Origin: Nageia nagi
Taxonomy: Eukaryota; Pinophyta
Direction: 5' to 3'
NCBI GenBank assembly: GCA_050084985.1
Contig: JBITNC010000001.1
Coordinates: 199,392,001 to 199,456,000, forward strand
Length of the DNA: 64,000 nt
Positions 36,792 through 47,319 of the stretch are shown one piece after another. The first letter of the stretch is position 1, and every line of letters starts with the position of its first letter. Under the pieces are notes generated by a model that saw nothing but the letters and a program-made list of their open reading frames with translations, made no database searches and was not told where the DNA came from. Both the position numbers and the translations under genes were made by a program.

Positions 36792-37702
36792 ATGGTAAAG
36801 ATTCACTACAAGGGACCAACAATGGACTCAAGGGGTAATTTTTGTTTGATAATTCAACAAACAAAAATTACCAAGAACAAAGAATTTTGCCAACAATGCA
36901 ATTTTCTATTATCTCGAATCTACATTGTCTCCTCCAAGAGGATTACAATACCTTTATATCCAAATTCCACCTCCAATTCTACCTAATGGAACATACTAAA
37001 AATAGTAAGTTTTTATTGCACCTAGAAAAATTAGCTTATTATTTTTAGAAAGTCTACAAAATAGCTTGGATGAGTTTTGAATTGGAATCATGCATTTGTT
37101 ACACAATAACTACCCCATTTCTAAAATAACATCACTAAACTGATACTCTTATTAGAAAATATTAAAAAACTAACACTTTCAAAAATTGGCAAATAAATTT
37201 GCGTGCTAAATTTGGGGTCCAAGATGAAGTCTTTAGGTCTCAAAAAATGGTCCAAAAAATTCCAGGTGATTTGAAAAAAATAAGCCCCAATGGGCACCTA
37301 GATCAAAAGTTATAGCCCCAGCAAGGTGACACAAGATTTTAGTCTCAATAAAGTACATCAATGAAAAACTCACATGAACATAACAATGATATGAACTACC
37401 ATCATAAAATGGCTAGTACTTGCCTCAAAGTTATTGTTGCTTCTACTTTTCAAAAAGGCTTCCTAATCTTGTACTAGTATATGAGGTGGGGGTTAGCAAT
37501 TATGTATTCATCATTTTCATACTTATCATAATGCAATTTCACTAGTCAATATTTATTATCACCCAATAATTTGTCAATGTTCATCATCATCCATTTCTTT
37601 ATGTTTTCTAAAGCATTACACTTTTGCTACATGAAACTATTATCTTATTAGACTACAACATTTACATAAGTATTCAAAAATGGATACTATGAAATATGTT
37701 GG
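36792..37702. other. Unassigned DNA next to the CACTA-type fragment
   Basis: Two overlapping plus frames (36792-36986, 36842-37048) have no recognisable family. The part 37200-37700 may be the downstream end of the CACTA-type minus-strand gene, but no conserved motif is readable after VKVTY. Confidence 0.3.
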
Positions 37703-38158
37703 CTAGTAAGTCACCTTAACCATTGCACAACACTTATTTTTAACATATTTTGGGATTTCCTTCAAGTCTCTATAGCTGATAAGGATAAACTCCCTCGCTA
37801 TTACCTCCAAAAATGATGAAAAGTGCTTGGCATTATTTTCAATGGGTTGTCCAAATAGATTGGTCCTGATCTTCATCATATTTTTGTTGCTCCCCTTGAG
37901 TGCTAATCTTATGGGACCTCTAATTTTATGATGTGATAGTGTGGAATCAACATGCATATCAACATTGTCACCCTCATTGCACAAAGCATTATCACCTTCA
38001 TTTCCCAAAGCATTATCATCTTAATTTCCTAGAGCATTGTCACCCTCATTGCCCAAAGCATTCTCACCCTCATTTCCCATAGCATCGTTAAACTAATTAC
38101 CAAAATCATCATCAAATTCATTTTCAAAAGTATTATCATTTATAACAATATCCCCATT
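37703..38158 (-). pseudogene. CACTA (En/Spm)-type transposon protein fragment
   Basis: The minus strand reads RGPIRLALKGSNKN, then FGQPIENNAKHFSSFLEVIA and YRDLKEIPKYVKN, ending VKVTY. This matches the conserved C-terminal segment of plant Ptta/En/Spm proteins (RGPT....., NE.GQPIG.N...FSSFLG...R..VPI...DW+.VP...K..LW..V). It is preceded by an acidic tail built from 24-bp repeats (about 37963-38145) with the unit GNEGDNAL. At 38158 the frame is cut by a poly(A)-tailed insertion. Skipping that insertion and one copy of its 15-bp duplication, the frame continues into 38909-38965. A stop in place of Gln or Glu occurs in one repeat unit. Confidence 0.7.
37963..38145 (-). repeat. 24-bp coding tandem repeat (GNEGDNAL)
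   Basis: About seven units of 24 bp, the plus strand reading TTTCCCAAAGCATTATCACCTTCA-like. On the minus strand each encodes eight residues: GNEGENAL, GNEGDNAL, GN*DDNAL, GNEGDNAL, CNEGDNVD, with two more diverged units upstream. The reading frame is kept by the 24-bp period. Confidence 0.8.
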
Positions 38159-38173
38159 TGATTCAATGATGTT
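38159..38173. repeat. Target-site duplication, left copy
   Basis: TGATTCAATGATGTT, identical to 38909-38923. Confidence 0.9.
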
Positions 38174-38908
38174 TTTTTATTTTTATTAATTGGGTAAATT
38201 TTGTATTAATAAAAAGAAAGTGGATTTTTGAGAAGTTCTCCTAAACTTCAAACATAGATATCATAGGTTAACATTCCACCAAAAAAATTAAACAAGATAG
38301 GCACTAGCTTTTAGTGCTACACATAGGACTAGTTCTAACCTTTACACAAAAGGTGAAATTATCTACAAGAATAACTAGAAAGCAACAAACAAGGAAGCTA
38401 CTACTAAAGAAAGGAATGGAGATTGTAATGAAGAAGTTGACATATTTCTCTTAAAAAACTTATTTTCAAAATGAAGAGTTCTTTCCAATGGTCTCGTAAG
38501 TTGGGTTAGGTGCACCCACATATCGCATCGCTTCTATGAGCATTGTATTGTGGATTAACTTATCCACTAGCATTTTAACCACTTTTGTGCCTTTATCTTT
38601 GATATTTTCTTGATCAGGATTGTAATCACTTTATTCCATGGGCACATTATATTTACCTTATCCTTTGTATCTACCTCTTCCTTTATATTCTATTTTGTAC
38701 TCTATTATGGTTTGTTAATCAGATTGTGGGGTAATTCAATTTCATTTGATTTCCTTGCACATCTACTTCCCATATGTAATTTAGTATCTATTGTGTTCTT
38801 TTCTTGATTTGGGTTTGACTGAAGCTTTTCATAATCACTTTATTTCACATCGACCTTCATTGGAGACTCTGTAGGACTATCATTCAATTTCCATTCTATT
38901 GCATTTTA
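38174..38908 (-). mobile_element. 5'-truncated poly(A)-tailed retroelement (LINE-like)
   Basis: This 735-bp insertion is bounded by perfect 15-bp direct repeats. Its left end on the plus strand is T-rich. On the minus strand it ends TTTATTAATACAAAATTTACCC, then AATTAATAAAAATAAAAAAAC, the usual look of a plant LINE 3' end with an A-rich tail. A long target duplication plus an A-tail indicates target-primed reverse transcription. No RT motif remains, as expected for 5' truncation. It interrupts the CACTA-type frame. The plus frame at 38610-38807 within it is spurious. Confidence 0.75.
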
Positions 38909-38923
38909 TGATTCAATGATGTT
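38909..38923. repeat. Target-site duplication, right copy
   Basis: TGATTCAATGATGTT, identical to 38159-38173. Confidence 0.9.
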
Positions 38924-38965
38924 ATGACCTACATCTTTATCAACTTTGTCAACCTTGTAACTCTA
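38909..38965 (-). pseudogene. CACTA-type fragment, part beyond the insertion
   Basis: The minus strand reads KVDKVDKDVGHNIIES and joins without a frame change to NGDIVINDNTFENEFDDDF on the other side of the insertion. The acidic, repeat-like composition continues. Further upstream the frame is lost. Confidence 0.5.
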
Positions 38966-39079
38966 TCATATTGTAATGATTGAAATCATTAGTTTTTTTT
39001 ATACATCCCTTGATATTGGTTGCATTTTTATTTTTAAGTTTTTTTTTGGTACCTTCAATCATGGTAATTTCTAAGTACA

Positions 39080-40910
39080 AGCACATACCAACAAAGAGAA
39101 ATAAGTTTTTACACCAAATCTTTGTAAATACCTTGATAAGCATGTATGTAAAATATGGAAAAATACATAAGACCTGATAATTGTATAACAAGATGCATGC
39201 AAAGATATTTTCATGGAATGTAATGATTGTAGGATATGCATAAAATTAATTTTTTAAAAAGGCTTTATAAAATTTTAAGTAGATGAAATTATCAGATGTA
39301 AATCCAAACTATGTAACCTTTACTAGCATTCTTCAAGCATGTGCTACCATAGGAGCTCTAGAAGAAGATATGGACATCCATTAAAGAGCAGTTGAAAATG
39401 GTTTTGCATCAAATATTATGGTTATGAAATCTCTGATAGGCATGTATGCAAAATGTGGAAGAATACACAAGGCCTTATAATTATTTAACAAGATGCAAAG
39501 ATAGTTTCATAGAATACAATGACCACATGATATGCACAAAATTGATTTTCTAAAAAGCCTCTAGAGAATTTTAAGCAAATGCAATTGTTAGATGTAAAGC
39601 CAAAATTTGTAACCATTGCCAGCATTCTTCTAGCATGTGCCACCACAGGAGCTCTAAAAGAAGGTATAAACATCCATTAAAGAGTAGTTGAAAATAATTT
39701 TGTATTAAATGTTTTGATTTTGAAACCTATAAAATATGGAAGAATACACATGAACTGAGAATTATTTAATAAGATATAGATACAATTTCATGGAATGCAA
39801 TGATTGCATGATATGCATAAAATTGGTTCTCTAAAAAGGCTCTAGAGACTTTTAAGTAAATGTAATTGTGGTTATGTGTACTTGGTGCTTATAAATCGAA
39901 TGTTATGATTTTTGCAGGCTATCTTGAGGGAGCTTTGAACTTCACTACCAAAATACACATAAACCCTAAATTAGGTGTGTGGCTATGTGTACTTGTTGTT
40001 TGTAAATTGAATGTTATGGTTTGTGTAGGCTATTTTGAGGGAGCTTTGAAATTCATTGCCAAAATAACCATAAACCTTGAATTAGGTATGTGGATGTGTA
40101 CTTGGTGATTGTAAATTGAATGTTGTGGTTTGTACAAGCTATCTTGATGAAGATTTGAACTTCATTGCCAAAATACCCATAAACCCTGAATCGAATGTAT
40201 GGAAGTGTCTACTTGGTTCTTGTAAATCAAATGTTATGGTTCATGTAGGCTATCTTGAGGAAGCTTTGAAATTCACTACCAAAATACCCATGAACCTTAA
40301 ATTAGGTGTGTGGAAGTGTTTAGTTGATGCTTGTAAATCAAATGTTGTGCTTCATGCAGGCTATCTTGAGGAAGATTTGAACTTCACTGCCAAAATACCC
40401 ATAAACCTTGAATTAGGTATGTGTAAGTATCTACTTGGTGCTTGTAAATCAAATGTCATGATCCTTATAAGCTATCTTGAGGAAGCTTTGAACTTAACTA
40501 CCAAAATACCCATAAACCATTAATTGGATGTTTACATGTGACTACTTGGTACTTGTAAATAGAGTATTATGGTTATGAATGTTCTCATACATAAGAATCG
40601 ATATTTGTTTAACAAGATGCATAACGTAAACATAGCTTCATAGTCTGCAATGATTGCACAATACAATAAAATGATTTTTTTAAAAATTAAAGGCTCATAT
40701 ATACATAAAAAATATGTAAGAATAATAAAAAACTCGATATTTGTTTGAAAAGATGCATGATGTAATGATTGCCTGATATACAAAATGGGTTTTCTAAAAA
40801 TTAAAGACACATAAAACATATGGAAGAATAACACAAGACCCAAGATTTGTTTGATAAGATGCATGATGAAAATATAGTTTCATAGTCTGCAATGATTATA
40901 AGATTCAAAA
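39080..40910 (+). pseudogene. PLS-class PPR protein pseudogene
   Basis: Pentatricopeptide-repeat proteins bind organellar RNA, and PLS/E/DYW members edit it. The plus strand shows successive motifs: HQIFVNTLISMYVKYGKIHK, then KIFSWNVMIVGYA, VNPNYVTFTSILQACATIGA, LEEDMDIH, NGFASNIMVMKSLIGMYAKC and GRIHKAL. This is the usual order (NTLI.MYAKCGR....A..LF, WN.MI.GYA, P...TF.S+L.AC...GAL..G..IH). The cycle repeats with more decay at 39480-39860. Next is an amplified block of E-motif units (39880-40577), then three more degenerate LF.KMHD...SW.AMI pieces (40600-40910). Frameshifts and stops occur throughout. No transit peptide or DYW domain is present. Confidence 0.85.
39872..40577 (+). repeat. Six tandem copies of a 111-bp PPR E-motif unit
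   Basis: Units start near 39916, 40026, 40134, 40245, 40356 and 40467 with a period of 108-111 bp. A partial unit precedes them. Each encodes about 37 residues like GYLEEALKFTTKIPMNLKLG followed by VWKCLVDACKSNVVLHA, the E1 segment that normally occurs once near the C-terminus of a PLS-class PPR protein. Copies 3-6 keep one open frame of 135 codons (40116-40523). Confidence 0.85.
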
Positions 40911-41029
40911 TGCAGAAAAATACAAAGCATAAACATTCAAAATGCAAAATAATACAAGCTCATGGATGAAGAATACAAGGTTATGAAGTGAAATACTTGC
41001 TACCATCTTGTCTTCCAATGTCCCCCCTC

Positions 41030-41220
41030 GTCTTGCCTTTGGTCTCGCCTCCTCTCCTTTCATAATCCCAAATGCCCCTCTCTTCTTACAACCCCCTCAT
41101 CTCAAAAAACTTGAAATGGTAAGAACATTCCTCTCCTATCGCAATAAAAAATGACCCTCTCTTCATCCAATCACCTCAGCTCAAAAAACTCAAAATGATG
41201 AGAACATTCCAAGTGCACTT
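41030..41220 (+). repeat. Two tandem copies of a ~80-bp pyrimidine-rich unit
   Basis: The words GCCCCTCTCTTC/GACCCTCTCTTCAT, CATCTCAAAAAACTTGAAATG/CAGCTCAAAAAACTCAAAATG and AAGAACATTCC/GAGAACATTCC recur 80-90 bp apart. A related purine-rich phrase on the other strand occurs near 30515-30550. Confidence 0.55.
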
Positions 41221-41414
41221 AAGCTCCCTGTGCATGTCTTTTTTGTTTTTTTTTTCATTTTTGCTAAGGGGTGGGTTTTCACTACCTCATTAATTTTTTG
41301 GGGGCAATTTATACAACCATCACTTAAAATTAAAATTAGGGCAATTAAAAATTGCTACCCATAAATCACCTCAAATTACTTGCCTTCAATGCCCTTTTTT
41401 GGTCTAATGTTAGT

Positions 41415-42150
41415 TCTTAATTTTGCACTCATAAGTTTCTTTTTGAGACTAATAATATTATGTGGATACGAAGGATGCTCAAGTTTTGGATTAATGGTAT
41501 TTTAATACTAAGATAGTTTTATTTTATCTTTGATGTTATCATCACTCCCAAAATTTGAATTACTTTATTTGCAATTTGTGCTTCTAATTTATCACTTACA
41601 GAAGCGGTTATGTTTTTGTGTAAGCCCTAAAAATTAGCTACTTGTCAAAGTCTTTTAGCCAACCTCTTTTAAGAAATTGATGAGTTGAATAAGCTTGTTG
41701 GGTGACTACAAACAATCTAAGTTGATCTAACTTTGTTAGCTTATAATTGTATAATATATCATTTTAAAGCTTCACTTTCAATAGGAAGTAGACCAACTTC
41801 CATGAGAAGGATAGATATGGTGTGTTATTCTTAACTTTGAAATTATAAAAGATAAATTTGTTTAGTTTTATTCCAAATTTGTTGGGAAACACTTCCATCC
41901 TAAACTTCACAACCATAAAGTAATATCAAAGTTACAAGGCAAGAGAAAAGAGTTTTCTTTTTATCCCAATTCCAAAGTCCTAGATTTTTACATTTATTTT
42001 CTAAACCATAAAGGACTTTCCATCCAACATGGATTCTTTTTTCAACACTTAAATTCTAATTTAATTTGTGATTTATATCGATACCCAAGTATTTATAAGA
42101 GTGGACTATCTTTAAGGGTTGATTATTAAAAAGGATTGTGGGGTGGATAA
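41415..42150 (-). pseudogene. RTE-like LINE reverse transcriptase, C-terminal part
   Basis: The minus strand reads PFNNQPLKIVHSYKYLGIDI, then VEKRIHVGWKVLYGLENKCK, LGLWNWDKKKTLFSCLVTLI, LLYGCEV and LLMEVGLLPIESEALK. This is the segment after the catalytic core in plant RTE/jockey-type RT proteins (YKYLG.D, then KK.LFE.LV.P.+LYG.EVWG, then E.G..PIE). The polymerase active site and endonuclease are not present in the window. Stops interrupt it. Confidence 0.7.
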
Positions 42151-43080
42151 TAAATAGCATTTAGAGTTACAATTACAATTATAATTAAATTTACAATTTT
42201 GAATTGAATAACAAATTTGACATTTGTTTAAGATTAAAAAAAGGTTACAAATTTATCTTTTTCCTCCTTCATAAGCATCACCATTCTAACATACCCTTAT
42301 GAACCTGAACTTTGACTTCCTTAATTATTCTCACAACTTTATCTTTTTAATTTGTAAAGAAAGAATTTGAATTGAATATCATTAATCTTAGTAGAAGATA
42401 TTCATTTGAAACATATCAAATAAAAAAATCATTACAAATACCTTAAATCATGATAATGTTATATGATAAACTAATTTAATATTTTTTATATTTAAACCTT
42501 CTTTTTTATTTATTTCAAATGAACCATATCAGCAATACATAACCATTAAACTAAAAACGTTATTTATTTTAAAGGACCCACATAGATGTTACAAAATAAT
42601 CAAATCATAGGAAGAGTGTTGAGTTTTGAACTTAAACTTCAAGCATAACTTTTTAATATATTTATCTTAAATGGGACAACACAATAGTTCAAGCTTTGAT
42701 TCTTCTATAGGTTTCAAGTTTGAATCTTTGGATGGTTGTTCCAACATGTTGTAATTTGGTTATGATGTGTCTATCATTGTACTTTCCATCCACATTTTCC
42801 ATGTAGGTGGAGGAGACATTAAAAGTTTACCTTATTGGTGACTATAAGGGATTCTTAGAACAATTTGCCTCATGACTAAACCCAACAAAACTTTTCAAAA
42901 TATATATAATTTCTTGTATAGACAAATGAATGTTAAAACTTTTAAATTGAAAAAAGAAGATCTAAGATTCTAATCTCTTCTCCTTCGCATATTTTGAATA
43001 TGCTGAACTCAATCAATAATTTAACTTTCAAATAATTTTAATGAAAGAAAACACAACGAAATCTAATTCTATAATTTCCC
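42151..43080. other. Intergenic AT-rich DNA upstream of the ALKBH10B-like gene
   Basis: No coding similarity or repeat family was recognised. Confidence 0.5.
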
Positions 43081-43089
43081 TCCTCAAAA

Positions 43090-43401
43090 AATGGTTTCCA
43101 ACAAAAATATACGTACATATTTGTTGACTCGTTGTGGGCGTCCTGCAAGTGGGTGAGTTCGTTTGGGTATATTCCCAATGATGAGGAGGGGAGAGTGGGG
43201 CCGTGTTGTCGTTGGTGACCTGCTGGCTGTGCCTTTTAACCCGCAATAGCAAGGCGAGGGCCCACATATTCAATGCCCGTCAGGTCCACCCGCACTGTAG
43301 AAGTGGAACATTCGTAACCAATGGGAGTCAACTGATTAAAGTCACCAACCCAGGAGGCACCGGCGAATAAGAAGACGAGGATTTGTCCATTTAACGTTGT
43401 A
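43090..43401 (+). promoter_or_regulatory. Promoter/5' UTR region of the ALKBH10B-like gene
   Basis: GC content rises clearly from about 43125 compared with the AT-rich flank. A CCAAT box is at 43318-43322. No convincing TATA box is visible near the start, so initiation may be spread over this GC-rich stretch. The three minus-strand frames here and across exon 1 are shadows of the gene. Confidence 0.5.
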
Positions 43402-43873
43402 ATGGCGTCGATAGAAATGGTGGAGGACAATGGCAATGGCAACGGAAATGGAAGAAGAAAAGGAAGAGGAAGAGGAAAGAGAGGGATGCAGGATGCATCT
43501 GCATTGCGAGAGAATGAGAGGGAGATGTTTATATCGTGGATTAGAGGCGAATTTGCAGCAGCGAATGCAATAATTGATGCATTGTGCAATCATTTGAGGA
43601 TTGTGGGGGAGCCTCGACAATATGAGTTTGTGCTCGCCTACATTCAGCAGCGCCGCTTCAACTGGATGCCCCTCCTACACTCTCAACATTACTACTCCAT
43701 CGCAGATATTGTTTACTCTATCAACCAAGTCGCCTACTCCAAAATCTCAATAAACAATAATGGTGTGGCGCCACAAAGCCAGAGCAACGAAGAAATGTGC
43801 AGCGATAAAAGTGAAGATTGTATACAGCAGAACGATGACCTATCCAACTCCAATCATGCGGAGAAGAGCAACG
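43402..43873 (+). CDS. ALKBH10B-like: ALKBH10B-like RNA demethylase, exon 1
   Basis: First coding exon of a 2-oxoglutarate/Fe(II)-dependent dioxygenase of the ALKBH10B group, which in Arabidopsis removes m6A from mRNA and affects flowering. It starts at ATG 43402. Residues 10-30 form a Gly/Asn- then Arg/Gly/Lys-rich basic tract (GRRKGRGRGKRG), a possible nuclear-localisation or RNA-contact segment. Residues 41-110 carry the conserved plant N-terminal domain: EMFISWIRGEFAAANAIIDA, then NWMPLLHSQHYYSIADIVYS. An acidic, Ser-rich linker follows. The exon ends AACG at a GTAAGC donor, leaving phase 1. The rest of the 181-codon open frame is intron. The catalytic HxD...H double-stranded beta-helix lies in exons beyond base 64000. 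Family assignment rests on the N-terminal domain together with exons 3 and 4. Other ALKBH9/10 paralogues are the alternative. Confidence 0.85.
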
Positions 43874-46311
43874 GTAAGCATCGACTTATGTTTTTGCTGG
43901 TTGTGAGTATACATTATTCACATTGGCAATGCAATCAAATGAGATGAAGAAGATGACTATGGCAAGCGACCATGTACACATTACCCGCCCCAAAAAATAA
44001 TTGATTATGTTTTCAATATTGATGACTATGATTTGATTGCTAGACAATGGTCTCCAGCGATGAAGGGAACACCACATTTCCTTTTATCTCATAGGAGAAA
44101 ATGCTATTGCTTCACAAATTCTTTTCAAGTTTTCGAAAATAGTGATGATGATTTCCAGGAGAATAGTCGCGCATTGCCGAATCGTATGGTGCAAATATTT
44201 TAGTAATTATATCACACTGACTTACAGAAAAAAAAAACATTTTACGAGAATTTTAGAGCGGGGTGAAGCTAACTCTAGTTAATGGGCACGCATTTCTAGG
44301 TCTTGGTTATATGAAATTAGTTATGTCGTGCTGACAGACGTGAATGTCGGGAGCAGGCTCCTCTGCTGAAGGCAACATTGGTAGTCGTCCGCGGAAGGCT
44401 CTTTAATCGAGGAAAGCTCTGTATTTCTCTCTTTTTTATCTGGTTATGTCGTTAACCGTCCAACGTTATACGTCACACTTCTGCAAATGTTAGTTCAAAG
44501 TTAAAGAAACATAGGAAAATCTGTCATATAATCAAGGAGAGCAGTTAAAAAAAATATATATGTTTAATGGAACGAAATAATAAGAATTGTAGCCAAGATA
44601 TTTAAATAATACATAAGGACAATTTAAAGATTTTTGCATGATCAAATGGTGATTATTCGAAGAATCTCAAAGGAGGGAAACGTAGTGGAAATTACAGATG
44701 GAAGATGACTCTTGATTTTCTCAAAAATCGAAAAGATTTTCCTATAATTCTTTAGGAGAATGGAGATATATTAATATGAATCGAAAGTAAGACAGAAGGC
44801 ACAACCAGAAATATGTTTAAAAAGGTTCCCCAAGATCAATGTTTGGTTGTGGTTAACTGTGAAGAACAAGATCATGACAAATGATGATAAAATATTAAGG
44901 GAATGAAGAAGAACATTAGTATGTTGCCTCTGATAGGAAATAATTTTTCATCATTCTATAAGCTATAGGTTTGAGAATTCGGAATTCTTTCCTTAAAAAG
45001 ATGAGACAACTGTGGCGCATAGACATAGCAAAGAATTTGAAGGTATTTTTAAAAGGTTGGACTTATCTTTCCAAATTTTCTATTGTCTAACAGATTTGAA
45101 GACTAAGACCAAAGGTAATTGGTTGAAATATCTGGCTGGAGAGAAATTGCAGAATCTTCGAAGGCAAGAACTTTGAGTTTTGGACAACTAATCAGCGTAG
45201 TTAAGACCATTTGTGAAGGTCTCTAGTCAAGAAAGTTCCAAAATTCATTCTAGATAGGATTTAATTTACTCCCTTGCTAGGGAGGGTGCAGCATGGGCTA
45301 AGTTTAGGAAGGATAAATAGGATAGACTGGAGGAATGCAGATGTGAAGATCAATTTTGATGGCCTTCGAAAGGAAATTCAGCAAGGTTGAGGATGGCATT
45401 GTCATAACTTTTTGCCATGGGTATAGAGAGGTTGCTAAGAAATAAAACAAAAGCTTTGGTAGGCTTGGGTGCTTTTCATCTCATTTGCCAACATAACTGG
45501 AAGGAAGTATGCATAGCAAGGGATTCTCAAAGAGTTATTTCTATTTTCAAAGGACTTCAGCCAACTAACTAGGAGCTCATAGATATCTAGAAGACTAGAA
45601 GCATTCGGAGGTTATGAAGTTCCATATTAGATAGAGAGAAATTTAAAAAAGTTAGACATATGAAAAGGGCTACCAACAAGATAACAGACTGGTTAGTCAA
45701 CCAAGGGACACTCATTTGCATAGGATATGGCAATATAGACACAATCCTTTAGAAAGAACTTAACGCATAAGTGAATAGATTCTATCATAAGTTTCTTCAT
45801 GTGCGATCTTATGAATATGTATGGGTTGATGTTGAGGCTGATGCGAATATGAAGGTACCAGTTGGACATTTTTTTGTAATTATAAATATTGCTCTTGGAC
45901 CCAGCTCCCAGTAGAAGCTAGTGAATATTATTTTAATTGCAATTTAAGACATGATCTTTAATTACTATTGGTCGATTGATCTTCAGGTCTATGCTCACGT
46001 TATCCATGTTCCTGGAGTTGATTTGGAGTTAACAATTGGTTGGTTTTGAAATTATCAATCATATGGATTTATTGGGATCTATTCTTGTCATGGTCTTGCC
46101 AATTTTATTTGATAGTGTGGGAACATTGTTGTAACAACTAATAGTGTTGAAGTTTGCAGTGATCTTAAGAAAACTCTTATCAAAAAGATCGAGCAAAAAT
46201 CAATCTTAAAACTCTTTGCATAAAGTTGTAAGCAAAAATATACACCACACTTAACAAACTTCCAAATTGTCATTGTATAGTATACTGATGTATCTTGTTT
46301 TGACATTTCAG
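43874..46311 (+). other. Intron 1 of the ALKBH10B-like gene
   Basis: A 2,438-bp intron with GTAAGC donor and TTTCAG acceptor. It holds a LINE 3' fragment (44790-45770). The remainder (43874-44789, 45771-46311) shows no recognised element. Confidence 0.8.
44790..45770 (+). pseudogene. LINE 3' end: zf-RVT and RNase H-like region
   Basis: The plus strand reads SPKINVWLWLTVKNKIMTN (the zinc-binding RT tail segment; family K...W.LL.++++T...L.+RG). Then come KINFDGLRKGNSARL, LVGLGAFHLICQHNWKEVCI, ARDSQRVISIFKGLQP and NKITDWLVNQG. These match the plant LINE C-terminal RNase H-like domain (VNFDGA..GNPG..G, EA.AL..GL, +.VE.DS...I, N..AD.LA..G). Stops and frame changes are frequent. It lies in the gene's own orientation inside intron 1. 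Confidence 0.7.
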
Positions 46312-46436
46312 GTTGTCCAAAAGAGGATATGTATGAAGATTCTCCAATTCTTATGAAAAAGGAAGATGGACAGAGGCAGGCTATGATTAAGACGATTACA
46401 AACTTTGTAGCTAATGAAATAGTTGATGGACAGTTG
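46312..46436 (+). CDS. ALKBH10B-like: ALKBH10B-like RNA demethylase, exon 2
   Basis: 125 bp. The acceptor TTTCAG precedes GTTGTCCAAAAG, and joining to exon 1 restores codon GGT. It reads GCPKEDMYEDSPILMKKEDG and then MIKTITNFVANEIVDGQL, equivalent to the weakly conserved linker before the catalytic domain (relatives: ..K.F.AKE.V.G..). It ends phase 0 at a GTAAG donor. Confidence 0.85.
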
Positions 46437-46593
46437 GTAAGACATATTTCTTGATTTCACCGTATCACTTAATTTGAAAAGTGCATGTAACTTATTAGGA
46501 TTGTTCATCTCTGCACCCAGGCATATCGTTGGAACTCCAGAAAAATTTATGGCCTCAAACTAATCATAAACATTTTTTTGTTTAATTTACCAG
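46437..46593 (+). other. Intron 2 of the ALKBH10B-like gene
   Basis: 157 bp with GTAAGA donor and TTACCAG acceptor. It is the only short intron seen in the gene. Confidence 0.85.
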
Positions 46594-46711
46594 GTCAACA
46601 TTGTGAAAGGCCTGAAGCTGTATGAAAATATTTTTAACGGTTCGGAGCTTTTAGACCTTACTAGCTTTATAGATGAACTTCAAATCGCAGGACAGCAAGG
46701 GAAACTTGGAG
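46594..46711 (+). CDS. ALKBH10B-like: ALKBH10B-like RNA demethylase, exon 3
   Basis: 118 bp coding VNIVKGLKLYENIFNGSELL, then DLTSFIDELQIAGQQGKLG. Plant ALKBH10B proteins have VNVVKGLKL.E..F....L..L..FV.ELR.AGQ.G.L.G at the start of the dioxygenase domain, so this is the strongest match in the gene. The exon ends CTTGGAG with phase 1. The next bases are GCAAGT, a GC-type splice donor. The alternative GT three bases further on would shift the frame against exon 4 and bring an immediate stop. Confidence 0.9.
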
Positions 46712-46717
46712 GCAAGT
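46712..46717 (+). promoter_or_regulatory. GC-type splice donor (GC-AG intron 3)
   Basis: AG|GCAAGT matches the consensus of the minor class of GC-AG introns. It alone gives the reading L-G-G-E-T-F when joined to exon 4, identical in layout to relatives. Confidence 0.8.
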
Positions 46718-47319
46718 AATGTTATTCTTAGTTAACAGATATTCATTGTTACTGTAGTCTTCTGTATTAATGATTGTATGATTTCTACTTTCGTACATGA
46801 TGGTTAGTTTTTAAAATCTAAAACTAGAAATGGATGCCACACCCTAAACATGATTCTTTTTTTTGTATTAATATTTCTGGTCATATACTTATTTATTTTC
46901 TCATTTTCCTGTCTTATACTTCCTTTCCTGGTTTGTCCAAATACTGCATATTTAGAAACGGATGCCACATCCTAAAGAACTTGATAGATGCATATGTTAC
47001 TAGGCTTTTTAAGACTTAAGTGTCTCAGCAAGCCATCTTCTTGTTTTCATTGCAGCCTCACTGCAAAAGTGATCTGAAAATCAAAATATAAACTCACGGG
47101 ATGCAGATCTGGACTATGAAATAATAAATGTTGCAAGATAATTCCACATAAATCAGCCGAGAATCAAAAATTAGCTAACAGAAACAATAAAACAGGGCCT
47201 CCAAGACCTTATAGCCAAAATAAGTCTCAGACCTTCAAATCCCTCGCATATTCTTTTCTTGACTGCTCCCCTGGAATTGTCTAGTATTTTTAATTATCTT
47301 CTAGAAAGCACTTACTACT

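Noticed and set aside
43236-43620. Minus frames of 81-117 codons over the promoter and exon 1
   Set aside because: They are antisense shadows. The plus strand has the conserved ALKBH10B domain.
43874-43947. Extension of the exon 1 frame to its stop at 43947
   Set aside because: A GTAAGC donor at 43874 and in-phase exon 2 show this part to be intron.
46715-46720. GT donor (CAA|GTAATG) for intron 3
   Set aside because: It leaves the wrong phase for exon 4 and gives an immediate stop. The GC donor three bases earlier fits the family reading.
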